This document shows, one piece after another, positions 15,254 through 23,383 of a stretch of DNA of 27,974 bases. A program made the position numbers and the translations under genes. Position 1 is the first letter of the stretch. Each line of letters opens with the position of its first letter. The notes beneath the pieces are model-generated. The model saw nothing but the letters and a program-made list of their open reading frames with translations, made no database searches and was not told the origin of the DNA. The DNA is from Clostridiales bacterium UBA1763 (GTDB lineage: Bacteria > Bacillota > Clostridia > Oscillospirales > Oscillospiraceae), in the NCBI GenBank assembly GCA_002314685.1, contig DCHB01000057.1, positions 1-27,974 on the forward strand, given 5' to 3'.

Positions 15254-15580
15254 ATGACAGTAACATCAAGATATTCAGACAGCAGACTCACCGTTTGCCT
15301 TGCGGGTGAGCTTGACCACCACTGCGCAAGAGAAGCGATGCACGAAATATCCGAAGCCGCAGACAGCTTTCTGCCGCGAGAAATTGTGCTCGACTTAAGA
15401 AAGCTGAGCTTTATGGACTCGTCAGGGATTGCGGTGATAATCAAGACGCACAGAAGCATAAGCCTAAGAGGAGGCAAACTATATGTTGAATGCCCGCAGG
15501 CTCAGCCTATGAAGGTTTTGCGAGCCGCGGGTATCGGTTCAATCGTTGAAATAATCAGCAAAAGAGAGGTGACAACATGA
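15254..15580 (+). CDS. spoIIAA: Anti-sigma F factor antagonist SpoIIAA
   Basis: SpoIIAA binds SpoIIAB and frees sigma F in the forespore; SpoIIAB inactivates it by serine phosphorylation. The 108-residue STAS-domain protein has the family length and the phosphorylation loop FMDSSGIAV, with Ser57 matching Ser58 of B. subtilis. ATG 15254 is chosen because GGGGTG lies a few bases upstream; a longer frame from 15206 would run through the valS terminator. The gene overlaps spoIIAB by four bases (ATGA). Confidence 0.95.
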   Translation: MTVTSRYSDSRLTVCLAGELDHHCAREAMHEISEAADSFLPREIVLDLRKLSFMDSSGIAVIIKTHRSISLRGGKLYVECPQAQPMKVLRAAGIGSIVEIISKREVTT

Positions 15581-16017
15581 AAGCGTCAAATTACATAAAG
15601 CTTGAATTTCCGAGTCTAAGCGTTAACGAGGGCTTTGCAAGAGCCGCCGCGGCAGGCTTTGCCGCACAGCTTGACCCGACTCTTGACGAGCTCGGCGATA
15701 TTAAAACCGCTGTGTCTGAGGCGGTTACAAACTGCATAGTACACGCTTATCCCGAAACAATCGGCAAAATTACTATGCGTCTTAAAATACTCGACGGCGA
15801 AAAGCTCGAAATCTGTATCCGCGACTGGGGCAGAGGCATAGAAAATGTTGAGCAGGCTATGCAGCCGATGTTTACAACAGGGGGCAGTGACAGAAGCGGC
15901 ATGGGCTTTACCATTATGGAAAGCTTTATGGACAAGCTCAAAATAAAATCATCCGAGGGAAAAGGCACAAGTGTAACAATGTCGCACATTATTAAAAAGC
16001 GCAGGTCAATAAGATGA
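15577..16017 (+). CDS. spoIIAB: Anti-sigma F factor / serine kinase SpoIIAB
   Basis: SpoIIAB is a GHKL-fold kinase that sequesters sigma F and phosphorylates SpoIIAA. The 146-residue protein shows the N box EAVTNCIVHAYPE, the G1 box IRDWGRGI and the G2 region GGSDRSGMGFTIMESFMD, then EGKGTSVTM. AGAGAGGTG precedes ATG 15577. It overlaps both neighbours by four bases (ATGA on each side), the strict coupling usual for this operon, which keeps the three proteins in proportion. Confidence 0.96.
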   Translation: MKASNYIKLEFPSLSVNEGFARAAAAGFAAQLDPTLDELGDIKTAVSEAVTNCIVHAYPETIGKITMRLKILDGEKLEICIRDWGRGIENVEQAMQPMFTTGGSDRSGMGFTIMESFMDKLKIKSSEGKGTSVTMSHIIKKRRSIR

Positions 16018-16730
16018 CCGAGCAGACACTTGAATATCTGCGAAAAGCAAGGAACGGAGATAAGCTTGCCGCCGAAGCTCTAATTGAAGAAAACTCGGGA
16101 TTGATCTGGAGTGTCGCAAGACGCTTTTTCGGCAGAGGCACAGAGACCGACGACCTTTATCAGCTCGGCTGTGTGGGCTTTCTTAAGGCAATAGAGGGCT
16201 TTGATGAACAATTCGGCACACAGTTTTCGACCTATGCAGTGCCGAAAATAGCAGGTGAAATTCGCAGATTTCTGCGCGATGACGGCACTGTTAAGGTTAG
16301 CCGAAGCATTAAAGAGCAAGCCTTAAAGATTAAAAATGCCCGAAAAGAGCTCGAGCAAAGCCTCGGCAGAGAGCCGCTTTTGTCAGAAATTTCAGAGCTT
16401 TCGGGCTTTTCACCCGAGGAAATAGCCTTTGCTGAGGCCGCGGCAGGTCCTGCCGAAAGCTTACAGCGTCAGACGGGGGACGACGGTTTTACTTTAGAGC
16501 ACGTTTTAACAGACCTATACGGAGAGGAGCGTATGCTCGAGCAGGTTTCGCTCAGATATGCCGTTGAAAAGCTACCCCTTAAGGAGAAAAAGGTAATCTA
16601 TCTGCGATATTTTCACGGTATGACGCAGGAGGCGGCATCGAGAGTGCTCGGAGTATCGCAGGTGCAGGTGTCAAGATTAGAGCGCAAAGCCGTTGAAAAG
16701 CTCAGAGAAGTTTTAGCAGATACTTGTTAA
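16014..16730 (+). CDS. sigF: RNA polymerase sporulation sigma factor SigF
   Basis: Sigma F is the first forespore-specific sigma factor. The 238-residue protein contains region 2 (DDLYQLGCVGFLKAIEGFDE, then FSTYAVPKIAGEIRRFLRD), region 3 (VSRSIKEQALKI) and a region 4 helix-turn-helix (MTQEAASRVLGVSQVQVSRL). ATG 16014 overlaps the spoIIAB stop. The downstream neighbour is pcrA, about 30 nt away, and no terminator is visible between them. Confidence 0.96.
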   Translation: MTEQTLEYLRKARNGDKLAAEALIEENSGLIWSVARRFFGRGTETDDLYQLGCVGFLKAIEGFDEQFGTQFSTYAVPKIAGEIRRFLRDDGTVKVSRSIKEQALKIKNARKELEQSLGREPLLSEISELSGFSPEEIAFAEAAAGPAESLQRQTGDDGFTLEHVLTDLYGEERMLEQVSLRYAVEKLPLKEKKVIYLRYFHGMTQEAASRVLGVSQVQVSRLERKAVEKLREVLADTC

Positions 16731-16752
16731 AATCAAATATTCATGCTAAAAT
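16724..16752 (+). promoter_or_regulatory. Candidate extended -10 promoter of pcrA
   Basis: TTGTTA (16724-16729), 17 bp and TAAAAT (16747-16752) preceded by TGC give a plausible promoter within the end of sigF. The start would be near 16759, next to ATG 16761, so the mRNA would be almost leaderless. Confidence 0.45.
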
Positions 16753-16760
16753 AACACGCT

Positions 16761-19130
16761 ATGAATAACGATTTTGAAAAAAGATATATTGAAGCACGGC
16801 GTAAGCTTATAGAAGCTGATTTTGCCGCCTTAAATCCCATGCAGAGAAAGGCTGTCATGGCGACTGAAGGACCTCTGCTTATTCTGGCAGGTGCGGGAAG
16901 CGGCAAAACAACAGTTCTTATAAATAGGATCGCAAACCTTTTGCGCTACGGCACAGCGGCAGATTCAAATGAAATGCCCGAAAATGCCTGCGAGGAGGAT
17001 ATTTTGCTCATGGAGTCGGGCACCGAGGAAGCAAAGCACATCGCCGCCTTTGAGCCTGCCGAGCCGTGGAGAATACTTGCAATTACCTTCACAAACAAAG
17101 CCGCCGATGAACTAAAGGCGAGGCTTGAAAAAATGCTCGGTCCCGAGGCAAATGATATATGGGCATCGACATTTCACTCCGCCTGTGTGCGTATTTTGCG
17201 CCGTGATGCTGAGCGTCTCGGCTTTCCGAGCAGCTTTACGATTTACGACACCGCGGACAGCTTAAGCCTTGTTAAACGCATATTGAAGGATTTTGAGATA
17301 GACGAAAAGCGCTATCCGCCGCGTATGCTATTGGGCGAGATAAGCAGGGCAAAGGATGCACAGCTTTCACCCGAGCAGTTTTATGCAAAGGCTAAAAGTA
17401 TGGGCGATATCCGCAGAGTTAAGATTGCGGAGATATACGCCGAATACTCCCGCCGTGCATTCTCAGCAGGCGCAATGGATTTTGACGACCTAATCTATTA
17501 CACCGTTAAGCTCTTGGAAGAGCACGACGATGTCTGCGCCTATTGGCAAAGACGCTTCAAATATGTTCTTATTGACGAATATCAGGACACAAACAAGCTC
17601 CAGTATCTGCTTGCTTCAAAGCTCGCAGGCGGCTGGGGCAACATCTGCGTTGTCGGCGACGACGACCAGAGTATATATAAATTCCGCGGAGCAACGATTG
17701 AAAATATCCTCTCGTTTGAGGATGAATACAAGGGCTGTCGCGTAATAAGACTTGAGCAGAATTACCGCAGTACATCGCATATTCTCGATGCCGCAAATGC
17801 CGTTATCCGCAATAATCAGGGAAGAAAAGGCAAGGAGCTTTGGACAAACGGTGATACGGGCGAAACGATTGAGCTTTATGTTGCCGACAATGAGCACGAC
17901 GAGGCGCGCTATGTAGCCTCACAGATTATGAGTCAGTACGGCAAAGGCGGCTCATGGAGCGATAATGCCGTATTATATCGCATGAATGCACAGTCTCATC
18001 AGCTTGAGCAGGCATTCAAGCGCAACGGAATACCGTACAGAATATTCGGCGGAACGGGCTTCTTTGACCGTGCAGAGGTCAAGGATATGCTTGCATATCT
18101 GTGTGTTATTGCCTCTCCGAATGACGACCTGAGACTGACAAGAATTATTAACAACCCGCCTCGCGGCATAGGCGACAGAAGCGTTGAAATTGCAATGGAT
18201 ATTGCCCACGCAAACGAGACCTCGCTCTTTGATGTAATCTCAAATGCCGATAAGTTTGCCGAGCTTTCAAGAGCATCAACGCGTATGCGTATGTTTGCAA
18301 ACATGATAAGCGAGCTGATAACACTTTCTAAGGAGCTCGCGCCCGACCTTTTGTATGATGCACTGCTTGAAAAAACGGGGTACTTAACTGCTCTCGAGGA
18401 TAAGAACACCGTTGAGGATTCGGCAAGGGCTGAAAACGTAAAGGAGCTCAAAACGAGCATTATAAACTATAAAAGTGAAACCGATGAGCCTTCATTAGAG
18501 GGATATCTTGCCGATGTCGCACTCTATACCGACATGGATAATTATGATAAGACTCAGGATTGCGTCGTCATGATGACGATGCACTCGGCAAAGGGGCTTG
18601 AGTTTGAAAATGTATTTCTTGTCGGCGCTGAGGAGGGAATATTCCCCGGAATAAAGGCAATAGGCGAGCAGGATGAAATGGAAGAGGAGCGCAGGCTGTG
18701 CTATGTTGCCATTACCCGCGCTAAGAAAAAGCTTTACATATCCTGCGCAAAACAGCGTATGCTGTTCGGCAAAACAACGGCAAACCGCGTCTCACGCTTT
18801 ATAGACGAAATTCCGTCTGAGCATATAGAAAAGCGTGGAATTCCGAGAGGCTACGGCTATTCGGAAAGGTCGCAGGTACAGAATGAGTTTGCTCGACCTG
18901 CGGTATATAAATCAAAACCCGTTGCCGCGCCCGTTCAGCAAAGTGCGTCAAGCAAGGCAAAGCCCGATTTTTCGGTAGGTGACAGAATTAAGCACAAGGC
19001 ATTCGGTGAGGGAGTTATAAGCAAAATGACTCCTATGGGCAACGACTATCTGATTGAGATTGACTTTGACGGTGGAGTTAAGAAAAAGCTTATGTTAAGA
19101 GCCGCCGCAATGCACATGGTGAAGATATAG
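16761..19130 (+). CDS. pcrA: ATP-dependent 3'-5' DNA helicase PcrA/UvrD
   Basis: This superfamily 1 helicase acts in repair and in clearing transcription-replication conflicts. The 789-residue protein has Walker A GAGSGKT (44-50), motif Ia ITFTNKAADE, motif II DEYQDTN, motif III GDDDQSIYKFRG, motif IV QNYRST, motif V MTMHSAKGLEFENVF and motif VI VAITRAKK. It ends with the PcrA-type Tudor-like tail (VGDRIKHKAFGEGVISKM). Between motifs I and Ia is an acidic insertion of roughly 35 residues (about 66-100). There is no clear ribosome binding site before ATG 16761. The EamA gene begins 3 nt after its stop. Confidence 0.96.
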   Translation: MNNDFEKRYIEARRKLIEADFAALNPMQRKAVMATEGPLLILAGAGSGKTTVLINRIANLLRYGTAADSNEMPENACEEDILLMESGTEEAKHIAAFEPAEPWRILAITFTNKAADELKARLEKMLGPEANDIWASTFHSACVRILRRDAERLGFPSSFTIYDTADSLSLVKRILKDFEIDEKRYPPRMLLGEISRAKDAQLSPEQFYAKAKSMGDIRRVKIAEIYAEYSRRAFSAGAMDFDDLIYYTVKLLEEHDDVCAYWQRRFKYVLIDEYQDTNKLQYLLASKLAGGWGNICVVGDDDQSIYKFRGATIENILSFEDEYKGCRVIRLEQNYRSTSHILDAANAVIRNNQGRKGKELWTNGDTGETIELYVADNEHDEARYVASQIMSQYGKGGSWSDNAVLYRMNAQSHQLEQAFKRNGIPYRIFGGTGFFDRAEVKDMLAYLCVIASPNDDLRLTRIINNPPRGIGDRSVEIAMDIAHANETSLFDVISNADKFAELSRASTRMRMFANMISELITLSKELAPDLLYDALLEKTGYLTALEDKNTVEDSARAENVKELKTSIINYKSETDEPSLEGYLADVALYTDMDNYDKTQDCVVMMTMHSAKGLEFENVFLVGAEEGIFPGIKAIGEQDEMEEERRLCYVAITRAKKKLYISCAKQRMLFGKTTANRVSRFIDEIPSEHIEKRGIPRGYGYSERSQVQNEFARPAVYKSKPVAAPVQQSASSKAKPDFSVGDRIKHKAFGEGVISKMTPMGNDYLIEIDFDGGVKKKLMLRAAAMHMVKI

Positions 19131-19133
19131 AAT

Positions 19134-20027
19134 ATGAAAAAGATGAATAGGGGAGCAATAGGCCGTACCGCGCTTATTACAACCACGCTTATTTGGGGAT
19201 CATCCTTTGTTATCCTAAAATCAACGCTTGACAGCATTACTCCGCTATGGGTACTTGCAATACGCTTTATCGGCGCGGCAGTGATTATGCTATTAGCGTG
19301 CCTGCCGAAGCTAAAGGAGCTTGACAGAAGGTACATTGAGGGCGGCGCAATAATGGGCGTGTGTCTTGCCGCGGCGTACACCGTGCAGACCTACGGACTG
19401 TACTACACAACACCGGGTAAAAACGCTTTTTTAACGGCAACCTACTGTGTTTTGGTGCCGTTTCTGTATTGGATGATATTAGGGAAAAAGCCCGATAAAT
19501 ATAATATTTCAGCGGCATTTATTTGTCTTATCGGCATGGGCTTTGTATGTCTCGATAAGGATTTGTCTGTAAATATGGGTGATATAATCACCATATTCTG
19601 CGGACTGTTTTACGGACTGCATATAATACTTACAGCAAAGTTCGTTGAGGGCAGAAGCGCATTGCTTCTGACAACTGTGCAGTTTTTGTTCGGCGGAATA
19701 ACTCTTTTAATCGCCGCAGTTATGTTTGAGCCCGTGCCCGTCAGCATACCCTCAAATGCTTGGTGGGGCATAGCATATCTTACGGTAATGTGTACGGGCG
19801 TTTGCTTTTTCCTGCAGACAATAGGACAGAAATTTACCCCGCCGTCCGCAGTTTCGGTTATTTTAACGCTTGAATCCGTTTTCGGAACAATAATCTCAAT
19901 ATGCCTCGGGCAGGAGATTTTACGAATAGGAATATTTGTCGGCTTTTGCCTTATATTCTCGGCTGTAATTATTTCCGAAACAAAGCTTGAATTTCTAAAG
20001 AAAAATAAAAAACCGAGATTGGAATAA
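19134..20027 (+). CDS. EamA/DMT-family transporter
   Basis: The 297-residue integral membrane protein appears to have ten hydrophobic segments arranged as two EamA repeats. The first repeat begins TTLIWGSSFVILKSTLDSI and the second includes GVCFFLQTIGQKFTPPSAVS. The family exports or imports small metabolites; the substrate cannot be inferred here. ATG 19134 lies 3 nt after pcrA with GGTGAAG upstream, so it is probably co-transcribed with pcrA. Its stop codon sits in the loop of the terminator hairpin. Confidence 0.88.
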   Translation: MKKMNRGAIGRTALITTTLIWGSSFVILKSTLDSITPLWVLAIRFIGAAVIMLLACLPKLKELDRRYIEGGAIMGVCLAAAYTVQTYGLYYTTPGKNAFLTATYCVLVPFLYWMILGKKPDKYNISAAFICLIGMGFVCLDKDLSVNMGDIITIFCGLFYGLHIILTAKFVEGRSALLLTTVQFLFGGITLLIAAVMFEPVPVSIPSNAWWGIAYLTVMCTGVCFFLQTIGQKFTPPSAVSVILTLESVFGTIISICLGQEILRIGIFVGFCLIFSAVIISETKLEFLKKNKKPRLE

Positions 20028-20042
20028 TCCAATCTCGGTTTT
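20009..20042. terminator. Bidirectional terminator between convergent transporter genes
   Basis: A perfect 14-bp stem, AAAACCGAGATTGG (20009-20022) with 20029-20042, closes on a 6-base loop holding the EamA stop codon (20025-20027). The A/T ends give T-rich exits on both strands, serving EamA and the minus-strand symporter. Confidence 0.8.
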
Positions 20043-20065
20043 CAGTCTATCTGAATGAATTAAAA

Positions 20066-21316
20066 TCAAGCTTCGGTCTCTGCGGGCTTGTTGAGCTTTT
20101 TCTGAAGCCAATCCTTGCCGTTTACGAAACGCTCAACAATGAAGGATGCAACATAGTCGCCTGCGGCGTTGACCATGGTTGCGGGAGGATCGACGAGGTT
20201 GCCGAGTGCGAGAGCAATGGGGAAGGCAACAGCAAGCTGATCGGGGAAGAACAGTGAGCAGAGAACAAGCTCGCCCGTACCGCCGCCGCCGGGAACACCG
20301 CTCATTGCAACGGAGGAGAATACAGCGACAACGATTGCAATAATAATCTGTGTGGGCTCAGCGTTAATTCCGAAGAAGCCGAACAGGAACAGCACCTTTA
20401 CGATAGCACTCATTGAAGAGCCGTCCATGTGCATTGTTGCACCCATGGGGAGAACAACGTTTGAAACCTCGCGGGAAATGCCTGTTTCCTCTGCAACCTC
20501 CATGTTTGTCGGAATGGTTGCAACGGAGGAGCAGGTACCGAAGGAAACTGCCGCGGGTCTTAACAGATGCTTGAACATAACCTTGCCCGCACCCTTGCCG
20601 CCGCCGAAGCGTGCATACAGCGGGAAGGAGACAAACATATAGACAAAGCATGCTACATAGTAGATGATAAGCGTCTTGCTGTACTGACCGATAAGCTCGG
20701 GACCGTAGGATGCAACGAGTGATGCAAAGAAGCCGAGGAAGCCGATAGGTGCGTAGTAGGTGATAATCTTCATGGTCTTGAGAATGCAGTTTGTAACATC
20801 CTCAAGGATTTTAGCAGTCATTGTTTCCTTACCGCCCGACTGCTGAACACCGAAGCCGAACAGAATTGCAAAGACAATAAGAGGAAGAATAGCTCTGCGG
20901 CTGAGAAGCTCGAAGAAGTCAGGCTTTGTAAAGAAGTTAACAACCATGTCAGCGAAACCTAAGCCCGCGACCTCAACGCTCTCTTCAACAACCTGCTTTG
21001 TGGTGATGGGGAAGATGAGCACTACAATATACATAAACACTGCGGCGATGCAGGCTGTTACAAGGAAGGTACCGACGGTAACGCCCATGAGCTTACCTGC
21101 TCTTCTTGCACCGTTTGCATTTGCGATAGCCGATGAAATAGAGAAGAATACGAGGGGAACAACAACACAGAACATCAGGTTAATGAATATTGTTCCGAGT
21201 GGCTCAAGCTTGGCACCCGTTTCGGGGGAAACTGCGCCGATTATACAGCCGCAGATGATGCCGATGAGCATTGTAATTATGAAGCCGTAGGATTTGAAGA
21301 ATGATTTTTTAGCCAT
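20066..21316 (-). CDS. SLC1-type (dicarboxylate/amino acid:cation) symporter
   Basis: The 416-residue protein has the GltP/SLC1 fold, with hydrophobic segments throughout. The hairpin motifs are GTCSSVATIP (260-269, HP1), MHMDGSS (295-301), SGVPGGGG (339-346, HP2) and DPPATMVNAAGD (376-387). Family members import glutamate, aspartate, serine, threonine or related compounds with Na+ or H+. At the position of GltPh Arg397, which holds the substrate side-chain carboxylate, this protein has Ala379, and the HP1 arginine is Cys262. This argues for a neutral substrate. ATG 21316 is chosen (GGGAG 8 nt upstream) over a GTG at 21325. An AraC regulator is divergently encoded. Confidence 0.92.
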   Translation of the reverse strand: MAKKSFFKSYGFIITMLIGIICGCIIGAVSPETGAKLEPLGTIFINLMFCVVVPLVFFSISSAIANANGARRAGKLMGVTVGTFLVTACIAAVFMYIVVLIFPITTKQVVEESVEVAGLGFADMVVNFFTKPDFFELLSRRAILPLIVFAILFGFGVQQSGGKETMTAKILEDVTNCILKTMKIITYYAPIGFLGFFASLVASYGPELIGQYSKTLIIYYVACFVYMFVSFPLYARFGGGKGAGKVMFKHLLRPAAVSFGTCSSVATIPTNMEVAEETGISREVSNVVLPMGATMHMDGSSMSAIVKVLFLFGFFGINAEPTQIIIAIVVAVFSSVAMSGVPGGGGTGELVLCSLFFPDQLAVAFPIALALGNLVDPPATMVNAAGDYVASFIVERFVNGKDWLQKKLNKPAETEA

Positions 21317-21348
21317 ATCACACACTCCCTTAATTTGACTGTAATTGA

Positions 21349-21377
21349 ATTATATTCTGATAAAATTGCCATGTAAA
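21349..21377 (-). promoter_or_regulatory. Sigma-A promoter of the SLC1 symporter gene
   Basis: On the minus strand, TTTACA (21377-21372), 17 bp and TATAAT (21354-21349) are near consensus, placing the start near 21342, about 26 nt before ATG 21316. Confidence 0.7.
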
Positions 21378-21390
21378 TTGATAATTGTGC

Positions 21391-21419
21391 TTGAAACATT
21401 GCAAAAAATGCTGTATAAT
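21391..21419 (+). promoter_or_regulatory. Sigma-A promoter of the AraC regulator gene
   Basis: TTGAAA (21391-21396), 17 bp and TATAAT (21414-21419) form a strong promoter, with the start near 21426 and 24 nt of leader. It is back-to-back with the symporter promoter, with 13 bp between the two -35 elements. Confidence 0.7.
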
Positions 21420-21449
21420 CAAAGTCAATAACACTGCGGAGACAAAGAA

Positions 21450-22295
21450 ATGACAGAACGGTACAAATATAGTCGAGAAGGCTACTTAAATGAAAATTTC
21501 AGAATGTTTCATCTTAAGGATACGGCAGGGCAGGAGCATGATTTTCACTTCCATGAATTTGACAAAATCGTTATTTTGATTTCGGGCAGTGTCAATTATA
21601 TGGTTGAGGGTACCGATTACAGCTTAAAGCCGTGGGATATTTTGCTTGTGCGTCATCACATGATTCATAAGGCTGTAATAGATATGTCCGTGCCTTATGA
21701 GAGAATTATTATTTATCTCGACTCCGCTTATGTTGACAGATTTGCACCCAATGACGGACTAATGGAATGCTTTGCACGTGCAGAAAAGAGACGCTTTTGC
21801 CTCACAAGGCCCGAGGAAGCTGAGATAGAAACATTGAAGCTAAGCCTTGACAGACTTGAAGCCTCGCTTGACGACTCAGCCTTCGGCGCGGATTTAATGC
21901 GCGGCACCTTGCTTGCACAGCTTATGGTGCAGATAAACAGAATAATGCAAAAGGAAACCGCAAGTCACACAGAGTCTGCCGAGTACAACGAAAAAATATC
22001 AGCGGCACTGTCGTATATAAATGAAAATCTGACGGGCACGCTGAGCGTTGATGAGCTTGCCGCAATGAGTTATCTGAGCAGGTATCATTTTATGCGTCTT
22101 TTCAAGTCGCAGACCGGCTGTACCGTGCACAATTACATAAGGCAAAAACGCCTTGTTCTTGCCGCAAGACTTATACGCGAGGGAATGAGTGCCTCGCAGG
22201 CTGCTGCTGAGTGCGGCTTTGGTGATTATTCCGCCTTTCACCGTGCATTTACACAGACCTTCGGCGTAAGTCCCGGGAAAATCAAGGGAATTTAA
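21450..22295 (+). CDS. AraC-family transcriptional regulator with N-terminal cupin sensor
   Basis: The 281-residue protein has an N-terminal cupin-like ligand domain (HDFHFHEFDKIVILISG, then LKPWDILLV). Its C-terminal AraC DNA-binding domain has two helix-turn-helix motifs (LSVDELAAMSYLSRYHFMRL, then SQAAAECGFGDYSAFHRAF). GGAG precedes ATG 21450. AraC proteins of this layout usually respond to small metabolites and often control a neighbour. The divergent SLC1 symporter is the obvious candidate, and the pyridoxamine kinase downstream is another. Both targets are inferences from position. Confidence 0.93.
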   Translation: MTERYKYSREGYLNENFRMFHLKDTAGQEHDFHFHEFDKIVILISGSVNYMVEGTDYSLKPWDILLVRHHMIHKAVIDMSVPYERIIIYLDSAYVDRFAPNDGLMECFARAEKRRFCLTRPEEAEIETLKLSLDRLEASLDDSAFGADLMRGTLLAQLMVQINRIMQKETASHTESAEYNEKISAALSYINENLTGTLSVDELAAMSYLSRYHFMRLFKSQTGCTVHNYIRQKRLVLAARLIREGMSASQAAAECGFGDYSAFHRAFTQTFGVSPGKIKGI

Positions 22296-22300
22296 GAAGC

Positions 22301-22329
22301 TTGATATAAACATAAATATATGCTAATAT
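22301..22329 (+). promoter_or_regulatory. Candidate promoter of the pyridoxamine kinase gene
   Basis: TTGATA (22301-22306), 17 bp and an extended -10 TGC-TAATAT (22321-22329) lie just after the AraC gene. The start would be near 22336, 27 nt before ATG 22363. Confidence 0.45.
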
Positions 22330-22362
22330 TTACGATACATTGTTTCAGAGGTTTAATATAAA

Positions 22363-23223
22363 ATGTCTCAAAATTTACCCGCACTGCCGAGAATGGCGGC
22401 AATACATGATTTATCAGGGCTCGGAAAATGCTCGCTCACTGTTGCATTGCCCATTGTTTCCGCAACAGGAGTTGAGTGCTGCTGTATTCCGACAGCCCTT
22501 TTATCAACACATACAGGCGGCTTCACCGATTGGACTTTCAAGGATTTGTCGAGTGAAATTGTCCCCATTGCCGAGCATTGGAGCAAGCTGAATATTGGCT
22601 TTGATGCAATATATTCGGGCTATCTCGCCTCAAAGGAGCAGGGCGAATTGCTTGCTGAAGCAATAGAGCTTCTTAAGAACGATAACACCCTTGTTATCGT
22701 TGATCCCGCAATGGCTGATAACGGAAAATACTATGCAAATCTTGACAGCGGTATGACTGAATGCTTCAGAGATTTGATAAAAAAAGCCGATGTAATAACG
22801 CCGAATGTAACAGAAGCCTGCTTTTTAACAGATACGGAGTATAAAAAAGCTCCACACAGCATCGAATTTGTGACACAGCTTATAGATAAGCTGTCTGCGC
22901 TCGGTCCTCAAATAGTTGCCGTAACGGGCGTGAGTCTCGACGGCAAAATCGGTATTGTCGCAAGGGATAATAAAAGCGGAATTACGACTGTTGCCATGAA
23001 CGAGGCGAGGGAAGGGGTATTCCACGGCTCGGGCGATGTATTCGCCTCCGCGTTTGCGGCATTGCTGACTAAAGGTCTTAAAATGCAGGATGCGCTTAGT
23101 ATCGCGGCTGATTTTGTCGCAGAGTGCATTAAGCGTACCGCGATGCGCTCAACACCGCTTCATTACGGACTTGATTTTGAGGGTGTATTACCCGACTATA
23201 TAAAAACGGTAGAGAAAGTATAA
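22363..23223 (+). CDS. pdxY: Pyridoxamine/pyridoxal kinase (PfkB/ribokinase-like)
   Basis: The enzyme phosphorylates pyridoxal, pyridoxamine or pyridoxine as part of B6 salvage. The 286-residue protein shows the PdxK/PdxY start (AAIHDLSGLGKCSLT), the region TALLSTHTGGF, DPAMADNGKYY, TPNVTEACFL and the anion-hole/catalytic motif FHGSGDVFASAF. The length fits the family. ATG 22363 has a distant GAGGT about 11 nt upstream. A terminator follows at 23227. PdxK and PdxY cannot be separated confidently by eye, so the symbol is approximate. Confidence 0.9.
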   Translation: MSQNLPALPRMAAIHDLSGLGKCSLTVALPIVSATGVECCCIPTALLSTHTGGFTDWTFKDLSSEIVPIAEHWSKLNIGFDAIYSGYLASKEQGELLAEAIELLKNDNTLVIVDPAMADNGKYYANLDSGMTECFRDLIKKADVITPNVTEACFLTDTEYKKAPHSIEFVTQLIDKLSALGPQIVAVTGVSLDGKIGIVARDNKSGITTVAMNEAREGVFHGSGDVFASAFAALLTKGLKMQDALSIAADFVAECIKRTAMRSTPLHYGLDFEGVLPDYIKTVEKV

Positions 23224-23226
23224 ATT

Positions 23227-23255
23227 AACGGAGTTTCTTCTGAAGCTCCGTTTTT
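23227..23255 (+). terminator. Intrinsic terminator of the pyridoxamine kinase gene
   Basis: Stem AACGGAGTTTC (23227-23237) pairs with 23242-23252 (one wobble) around a 4-base loop and is followed by T to 23255. It isolates the kinase gene from the CooC/dehydratase operon. Confidence 0.8.
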
Positions 23256-23302
23256 ATTTGTTCAAATATCCAAAAATTATGCTTATTTACAATTAGATTT
23301 GC

Positions 23303-23331
23303 TTGCAAAACTCCATACAATGTGTTAAACT
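23303..23331 (+). promoter_or_regulatory. Candidate extended -10 promoter of the CooC/dehydratase operon
   Basis: TTGCAA (23303-23308), 17 bp and TAAACT (23326-23331) preceded by TGT give a plausible promoter. The start would be near 23338, leaving about 46 nt of leader. This contains two copies of AATGCGCA (23340-23347 and 23356-23363) and the ribosome site GGGGGG before the TTG start. Confidence 0.5.
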
Positions 23332-23383
23332 GTTATCAAAATGCGCAAGGTATGCAATGCGCAGATAAAGGGGGGCTGTTATT

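Noticed and set aside
21317..21325. GTG start at 21325 for the SLC1 symporter
   Set aside because: The ATG at 21316 has better spacing to GGGAG and matches the usual N terminus of the family.
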